Shown: piece by piece, positions 57,801 through 64,000 of the stretch
Position numbering within the stretch: the first letter of the stretch is position 1
How the letters are laid out: each line of letters opens with the position of its first letter
Assembly: GCA_911728455.2 (NCBI GenBank)
Contig: OU452230.1
Coordinates: forward strand, 11,656,377 to 11,720,376
Source of the DNA: Marthasterias glacialis
Lineage: Eukaryota > Echinodermata > Asteroidea > Forcipulatida > Asteriidae
Direction of reading: 5' to 3'
DNA length: 64,000 bases
Notes under the pieces: generated by a model
Databases searched by the model: none
What the model was told of the DNA's origin: nothing
What the model saw: the letters and a program-made list of their open reading frames with translations, nothing else
Translations under genes and position numbers: made by a program

Positions 57801-60084
57801 CCCTTGCTGCAGAGGTAATGTCATCAAAATGGGTACATAATTTATTGAAGAAGTTTGTTTTTATGTACATATTTCAGAGGATTTTGCATTGAACTGATAA
57901 CTTATAGCCCCCTTCTAACAAAGTTTGGTGATCCACATGGATTTTTTCGTGACCAATGAAAAAAGGCCAGACCGATTCCCATCATGCGAATAGGCTTTGA
58001 AAAGTTGCATGCAAAAATGAATGCATGTATTTTATTTCCTTTCATGATTATTCAGGTCTCGGTGACACAAGTTTGCTGGAGCAGGATGACACGGCAGCAT
58101 CCAGTAATCCATTCCTAGCTGAGGAGAGAACTAAGAACACCTTTCTTGATCTTGCCACCCAGGTTCTCAATACAGTCACCTCAAGGAAAAGCCCAAGTAG
58201 GAAAAGTTCACTTTGTCCCACAAAATGTGTGCATTTAGAATAATAAACAAACAAGTGTCTGTAAACAACAATAGAAGGTATAACCAACCAAATAGACTAA
58301 CGGAACAATGCATTTTGGATTTTGGGATGAGTAAATTCATTCAGATCATCTTGTTTGCACTAAAAACACCTAACAACTGATGTGTGAACATTTGATCAAA
58401 TCAGGTGATCAGGTTTTATTAAAAGAAAACACAACAAAAAACAGTTTAATGGTTTGTCAAGATTTTGTGAAGTAGGATTTAAAATCTTTGCCTGGTGGAG
58501 ATACAATCTAAGTAAGCTTTGTAGTAAAAGTAACACCATGTACATCAATCTCTCTCCGAGTTGTGGTTCTGGTAAAACAACTTGACGATTTGATCAGTAT
58601 GCTCTGATCATCCTCTGGATTTTGCGCATGATTCATGCCGGGCTTATTTGTATTGCTTCAGTTGAAATAAGACACTCGTGATTTGGGGGTATTTAGATGC
58701 AATTTTCTTGACTTTTACAGTATTTCAGACAAAAGCATATCTCTGAAGTTCACTGGTACAAATTTTAAAACCACTTAGATATCTGATCAAAACTAATCAA
58801 TATTTTCCGTTGTGATGACAAATCCAATTGTCTTCTTTAACATTTTGATTTGTGATTGATTCGATTCTAACAGATTCCTACAACATTAAGAACTCCGACG
58901 GTACTGTGGCCAGATTTTGCCTCTTCAAACCGGCTTACAAACTGGGAGAAGACATCATTGGAACCATCGAGTTCCCACCAAGCTGCACAGTACCCTGTGT
59001 ACAGGTAATGATTATACTGGGAACAAGTGATGCTCTGTGAGCTTTTTGAATACAATGGGCTGCAGGGTTTCAGCAGTCCAGCAAGCCAAGATTATACATG
59101 GGGCTCTTTTTTTTTACCCAAATTCTCTTTCAGAGTGATTTACCAGGGATTCGTCCTCGCTTCACAAGATCCAAACACCATATGGTATTAACTCAACACC
59201 CAAACTTTTGGACTCTGATTTAATGTGGTATACCTGATCCCATGTACAGCATAATCAGTTCACTAGTGCAGTCCTCTGGCCAACAGAATCAAACAAAACT
59301 CACAGTTGGATTTTGAAAGGTTGGGGGTTGTTGGGATTCATCATTTTATGTCATGAGTAATATTGTACTGTCAGCGAGATGTCGGCAAGATCGTAGAGAT
59401 GTACGTTGTACATATCTATACTAGTATTTAAAATAGGGCAGTTGCAGTTGCATAAATTTACCATGAATTACAGTGATGTGTTAACATTCTCCCACAGTAT
59501 TCGGTGGTTCTTCAGTGTGAGGAGCACATAGCGGAGGAATGTAGGCGGAAACCCCACCAGGGCGTGTCAATGTCGTCTCATGGTCGGCACCAGGAATTCT
59601 GTCTTCACATGAGCAAATCACACATGGTCTTGCCAATTCCACTCCATGTCACACCTGGTTTCATAACGGACATAGGTAAGATGAGAAAGGTGGAAAAATA
59701 TTCAGAGGAGCAACAGAAAATCTTTGACCAGTGTAGCAACTTGCCTGCCGGAAAATGCCCTGGAATGTACAGTCACTCTTTCTGTAAACAAGGCAACACT
59801 GTCTGTACAATTCTATAAACCAATCTGTTAACATCCTTTATCTTTCTGTTTTAGTTTGCCTGAAATGGAGGCTTCACTTTGAGTTCATCACCACCAAGGA
59901 TCCGTTACCAGAACATGTGATCCCAGCAGACCAATCAGAGATTGCCATGTGGCAGGGTCCCAACTCCCTGAGCGTTGATACCTTGGTATGGAATCTTCCC
60001 ATAAAGATCCTTCCAACGAACCCAATGCATGCGTCAACAAGAACCACACTGGTGACAAGGACTCCAACTTCTCTAACTGTGTGA
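54834..60084 (+). CDS. RGP1: RGP1 homolog, RAB6A-GEF complex partner protein 2, complete
   Basis: Eight coding exons join in phase: 54834-54949, 55362-55519, 56083-56166, 57518-57667, 58056-58196, 58874-59004, 59498-59675, 59855-60084, giving 395 residues; vertebrate RGP1 is about 390. RGP1 has an arrestin-like fold and pairs with RIC1 to form the Golgi guanine-nucleotide exchange factor for Rab6, supporting endosome-to-Golgi traffic. Family hallmarks: [67 protein letters not shown] then [69 protein letters not shown] and [12 protein letters not shown] near the end. The first coding exon opens at 54811 after an acceptor, so a noncoding exon lies upstream. No frameshift or odd residue is seen. 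Confidence 0.93.
55676..55905. repeat. Diverged tandem duplication in RGP1 intron 2
   Basis: Two units of about 115 bp both run CTGACCATT, TGAATAATA, CCAGCCT-CAA-ATGAT, ATGCAT and CTACACAG. They differ at many positions. Confidence 0.6.
57070..57417. mobile_element. MITE family A, copy 3
   Basis: The ends TTAAAGCCCCAGCTCAACAT and ATGTTGAGCTGGGGCTTTAA are inverted, and the interior aligns with copies at 11179 and 42465. It lies in RGP1 intron 3. Confidence 0.85.
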
Positions 60085-60201
60085 AGGGTCTCTCTCAGGT
60101 TTGTGGAGTAGCTTCTCCGACGCTACCCCAGCCAAGTCCGCCGAGTGAGCCCCAACAAGGGCTAACAAGGGCTATTTGAATGGCCATTATATCCACTCTT
60201 G

Positions 60202-60655
60202 TTAACCAGTTAATGCCGGGAGACGTGTATTCACACCAATATTTTCTGCGCCAGAAATCGGATGACGTGTACACCCGCTTTTGTATAAACTTGGAATACC
60301 AGAAAGTTAAACACTTGGACATTTCATGGTGTGGCATGCACACTGCATGCACTCACTAAGCAACGGTTCGTTTCCGTTGTTTATCCTTGTATTCAGCACA
60401 ATGGAAGTCAAGTCCAAGCGGTCTAGGATTCCAGCATACCATGGCCGATTACCAGCCGTGGCTTACGGCCAAGGTTTTGCGATTCATGGTGAATGCATCT
60501 CATATTTGGAACAAGTCCTGGTGCGTTTTATGAATACCTTTGTTGTCTTTGTGGTTTAGTCAGGGTTTCATTGTGACAATAATATTTTGAAATACAAGCT
60601 ATTCCGTGTCTTTGGCCACGGAACAATTTTGGAAATCCCGGTGCTAAGTGGTTAA
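60202..60655. mobile_element. piggyBac-like MITE downstream of RGP1
   Basis: The ends TTAACCAGTTAATGCCGGG and CCCGGTGCTAAGTGGTTAA are inverted, with TTAA at both edges. It starts 118 bp after the RGP1 stop, so it may overlap the 3'UTR. From 60656 to 61755 only AT-rich DNA and possible AATAAA signals (near 60950) are seen. Confidence 0.65.
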
Positions 60656-61755
60656 TCAAAGGGACAGTGGAAATGTCAAAGAAAAGGTTGCATTCCCCCG
60701 TTAATTAATTTTGAAGAGTGAAATTAGTAAAACATAGAAAGTGTAGAGGTAGACATTGCATGAGAATTATTGCGTTATACTGTTATTTTACCTAGCCATC
60801 ACAATATCAAAAATCTTGGTAAAAGAAAAACCAAAATCTATCCATTTTGTAACTTTCTTTCGCAAAACAATGTTTTATTTTACAATACTCATATTTTTTT
60901 CAATTTAACATTTTAAACACTTTGCTTTGGTAAATTAAATTATTTGTACAAATAAAATGATATATTCATTAGCAAAACATTACATTTCCTGTTAGTCCCT
61001 TTTGTCAGTCTAAACGTATAAACTACTAGAACCTTTAAGTCATGTCAGGCCCGATTGCTTCGTTCTTGAAAGGGCACCTCCGTGAGGAAATTGTAATTTT
61101 CTATTGGAACATTTCAAAGGCACCAAGGCAATGACCAGGGGCAACAGAGGCAATTGCCTCTAGTGCCTTTGTAAAAACTATCAGGCCTGTCCTGTGTACT
61201 TGGGTTTCAACAAACAATTTGTGTTTTTTTACTCACTGTTTTGGGAAGGAGTAAATGAATTCAAATCCTATTTTTCCAAAATAAACACAAAACAACCAGT
61301 TGATGTTTTAGTGAAAAGGGCGAAAAAAACATGCACAACGAAAGTCACGATTATTTGGATTGCAGCAATCACAATGGGCAACAGTACTTGACTTGGTTGG
61401 GTTTTCAAACGCCATTTCTGATTCTCGACTTTGACATTGTTTCAGATGAAATTATTTTTCTGGAGGACTGAAAACTGGTATGACCTTTTTTATGATTACG
61501 CTTTCAGATTGATTTTGCTGTGGCAATTATTGCCTGGTCAAGGTCTCAAAATACCATGCACATGTCAGCAATTGTTATCAGCATTCTCCTTTAACAGTGG
61601 TCCGCTGGCCAAATGCTAGTTAAACACCTGAGGACTAGTCAGAATTCTCTCCAAGTGGTCCAGCTGGCTTGCTCAGTGTTGAAAATCATCCCTATTTACT
61701 GTGAAATATGAACTCATGAAAAAACTGATGGACTAATAAAAAAAATGAGCCAACT

Positions 61756-62175
61756 GGTGTGGATTTCACAAAGCACTAGGACTAGTCTTGTCTCGAGTTA
61801 AGGACGAGTAACTAGTCCTAACTTATAGGACTAGTCATAAGTTAGGACTAGTCATAAGTTAGGACTAGTCCCAAGTTAGGACTAGTCCCAAGTTAGGATT
61901 AGTCATAAGTTAGGACTAGTCCTAAGTTAGGACTAGTCATAAGTTAGGACTAGTCCCAAGTTAGGACTAGTCCCAAGTTAGGACTAGTCATAAGTTAGGA
62001 CTAGTCATAAGTTAGGACTAGTCCTAAGTTAGGACTAGTCATAAGTTAGGACTAGTCATAAGTTAGGACTAGTCATAAGTTAGGACTAGTCCCAAGTTAG
62101 GACTAGTCATAAGTTAGGACTAGTCATAAGTTAGGACTAGTCCTAAGTTAGGACTAGTATTGTGAAATCCACCCC
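61756..62175. mobile_element. GACTAGTC MITE expanded by an internal 17-bp repeat array
   Basis: The ends GGTGTGGATTTCACAAAG and TTGTGAAATCCACCCC are inverted. Between about 61836 and 62158 lie 19 tandem 17-bp units of AAGTTAGGACTAGTC plus a 2-nt linker. Linkers are of three types, preceding units as CATAA, CCCAA or CCTAA. One unit has GATTAGTC and the last has GACTAGTA. The unexpanded relative is at 44753. Confidence 0.9.
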
Positions 62176-62681
62176 TGGTCTCGCTGGCTGGTCACAGAAA
62201 AAAAGTGCAAGCCCTGGTTTTCCATATTACATAAAAATCAATGTGACCAAAATTAACCCTAATTCAAAAATGGTGTAGTTAACTTCTGTCTGAAGAATTA
62301 GTGCTATACCCATATCAGCGTTCCAGTGCAAAAACTTTGTATCACAAGAAATGGCCTTTTAACGATGTCAGATCTCGCTAAAACTGTCCTTGATGTACAC
62401 ACAAAGCCAATGGCACACAAAAGATAACAATAGTATTGAGCGAACCCTCTCTTCGGCAAGATACATTGTACAAAATGAAGAATAAATGCCATTTTTGCAC
62501 TGATGCAGTTATACAAAAAAGCTAAATTACAATGCAAACAAGTCAAACACATGCAGCATGCAATTGCACATGTTGTAAGATTGTACAATGACATAATACT
62601 GGTCAAGTGAGAGTATGTCCCAGGGTGAGTGGGTGGGAGAGGGGACATGTACCAGGTTGGGGGCTTGAGTTGGGTCTGTAC

Positions 62682-62825
62682 CAGGGATGCAAGTCGGTCT
62701 TTTGTCCAGAGCCTGAAAATCACGCATAGACACCCCATACATGAGAAATTCTGAACTCGGTCAATAGTAAAATTTTACAAATAAAGGCCGAAATTCAGGC
62801 TACTGCCTGAAAACTGGCATCCCTG
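62682..62825. mobile_element. hAT-like MITE
   Basis: The ends CAGGGATGCAAGT and ACTGGCATCCCTG are near-perfect inverses. CTGTAC adjoins both ends directly (62676-62681 and 62826-62831), a possible shortened target duplication. The element is 144 bp and noncoding. Confidence 0.7.
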
Positions 62826-63182
62826 CTGTACTAAGGTGAGGGATTGAGTGGGTGTTGTACCGGAATGGGGTGGGGTGGGGGGGATCTTCACCTCCTGTAT
62901 CCACCACCACTGTGCACAAAGTCATGCTGAACTTGCTAATCCTACTGTCATTTCTATAGACAACACTCTAGATCAAATGGATGCTGACCTGCTAAGCAAA
63001 TAATAGGCCCTTACAATAACATACTAATTTGTGTTTAATGTAAGCATATTTCACAGGCTAGAATTGTGTAGCCTGTGTGCATGCATTCTTTGCTTTTTAT
63101 ACACAGCTAGCGTAGAGATTTGGCGCAAAGACCCGTTGGCGAGAAATTTCTTGGTAAGAAGAGCTATGAAACTGAACCCTAG

Positions 63183-63678
63183 TGTGCGTTCCACTCACGC
63201 GACCGTTTGCGCAACCGTTTTTAAAATGTGCATTAAGCTGACAGTTTGGACCGCAATGCGCTGTCTTCAAAAGCTGTGCACACGTTTGCTTCAATTTGTT
63301 TGACCAATCATTTTGCAGTATCCATAATGATTATTTTTAGTGTTTGGCAAAGTTTGTCATCTGCTCTTTAAAATAAAATAACTTATTTTCATAACTATTG
63401 AATTCAACACATTTGTAAACAAGTACAACTGAACAAATTAAAAAACACTTGACTACAAACAATTTTGATTTGTTTCAGGAAAGGTTTAGGTAAGATTAGT
63501 CTAATTTTCATGTACTTGTTACTGCTTTTGTTGATTTTTAAATGTTGGTTAACATTCAACACCTCCCCTGGACCGTTTGCCGAATTTTGCAAACGCCTTT
63601 TTTGCCCAATGAAAACTGTTTGAAAACATGCCCGCAAGTTGGCAAACGTGTCCATTGTTCGTCAGAGTGGAACGCACC
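63183..63678. mobile_element. Inverted-repeat element with GTGCGTTCCACTC ends
   Basis: GTGCGTTCCACTC on the left and GAGTGGAACGCAC on the right match exactly in inverse. Subterminal CCGTTTGCGCAA and TTTGCCGAATTTTGCAAACG blocks also resemble each other inverted. No coding region lies inside. Confidence 0.65.
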
Positions 63679-63721
63679 CCAAACTTAGTTACTTCTGAAT
63701 CTCACCTCATGGGACGAAGTA

Positions 63722-64000
63722 AAAATAATAATAGTAATACTAGGTTCTTATATAGTGCACACATCCTAGTAACTAGATCAAGGGGCTTTACAACATTATC
63801 CCTGTTCATCTGGCTAACTTTAACCAATCCACAAAATTTATCCAACTCCCTGGGGATCATACAAACCTAAGCTGCATTAGCGCTGAGTGGTAAATCCAAC
63901 ATAGTACCCGCTTATACACCTGGGTTATGAGAAGCCATTTATGGTTAAGAATCTTGCTCAAGGACTCAAGTGTCAAGGACAAGATTTGAACCCACACTCT
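63722..64000 (-). mobile_element. SINE at the right window edge
   Basis: TTCTTATATAGTGCACACAT, AAGGGGCTTTACAACATTAT and TTGCTCAAGGACTCAAGTGT followed by GATTTGAACCCACACTCT are in the order seen in family V SINEs. The tRNA-like head continues past the window end. Confidence 0.6.

Noticed and set aside
61836..62158. CRISPR-like regular array
   Set aside because: Units are contiguous 17-mers with 2-nt linkers and no unique spacers, in an animal genome and inside a MITE.

Overview
This is a stretch of animal nuclear DNA. Genes are split into small exons with GT-AG introns and are embedded in dense families of foldback elements, SINEs and non-LTR retrotransposon remains. Gene content and repeat style suggest an echinoderm, possibly a sea star. 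That is an inference; no species marker is visible. I rebuilt four protein-coding genes by following splice sites, and reading phase is continuous across every junction used.

Layout. (1) 573-19464, minus strand: 22 coding exons of a very large coiled-coil protein (about 1318 residues here), running off the left edge just where a C-terminal kinesin motor would be expected. The best guess is a kinesin-C/KCBP-like calmodulin-binding kinesin. (2) 19.5-28.6 kb: no gene recognised, but a cluster of foldback elements: a 2.0-kb element with long arms, a 734-bp near-perfect palindrome with a 9-bp target duplication, a palindrome built of 42-bp repeats, a (GTT)n tract and G-rich tracts. (3) 28633-41960, plus strand: a type I membrane receptor of the TNF-receptor superfamily, closest to the TROY/XEDAR group, with two phase-compatible terminal exons. 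Its long last intron holds a 2.3-kb tandem duplication. (4) 42.0-47.4 kb: repeats only. (5) 47402-52993, minus strand: a complete SWEET (SLC50A1-like) sugar transporter in six exons. (6) 54834-60084, plus strand: a complete RGP1 gene in eight coding exons, divergent from SWEET and probably sharing a promoter region. (7) 60.1-64.0 kb: repeats, including an 18-member array of 17-bp units plus a variant last unit inside a small inverted-repeat element.

The four genes have no obvious joint pathway: a microtubule motor, a TNF-type receptor, a sugar uniporter and a Golgi Rab6-GEF subunit. No CRISPR array, rRNA or confident tRNA gene was seen. The most unusual structures are a minisatellite made from repeated copies of an exon end plus its 5' splice site, a duplicated 3' splice site in the receptor gene, and two foldback elements of one family with matching 9-bp target duplications.
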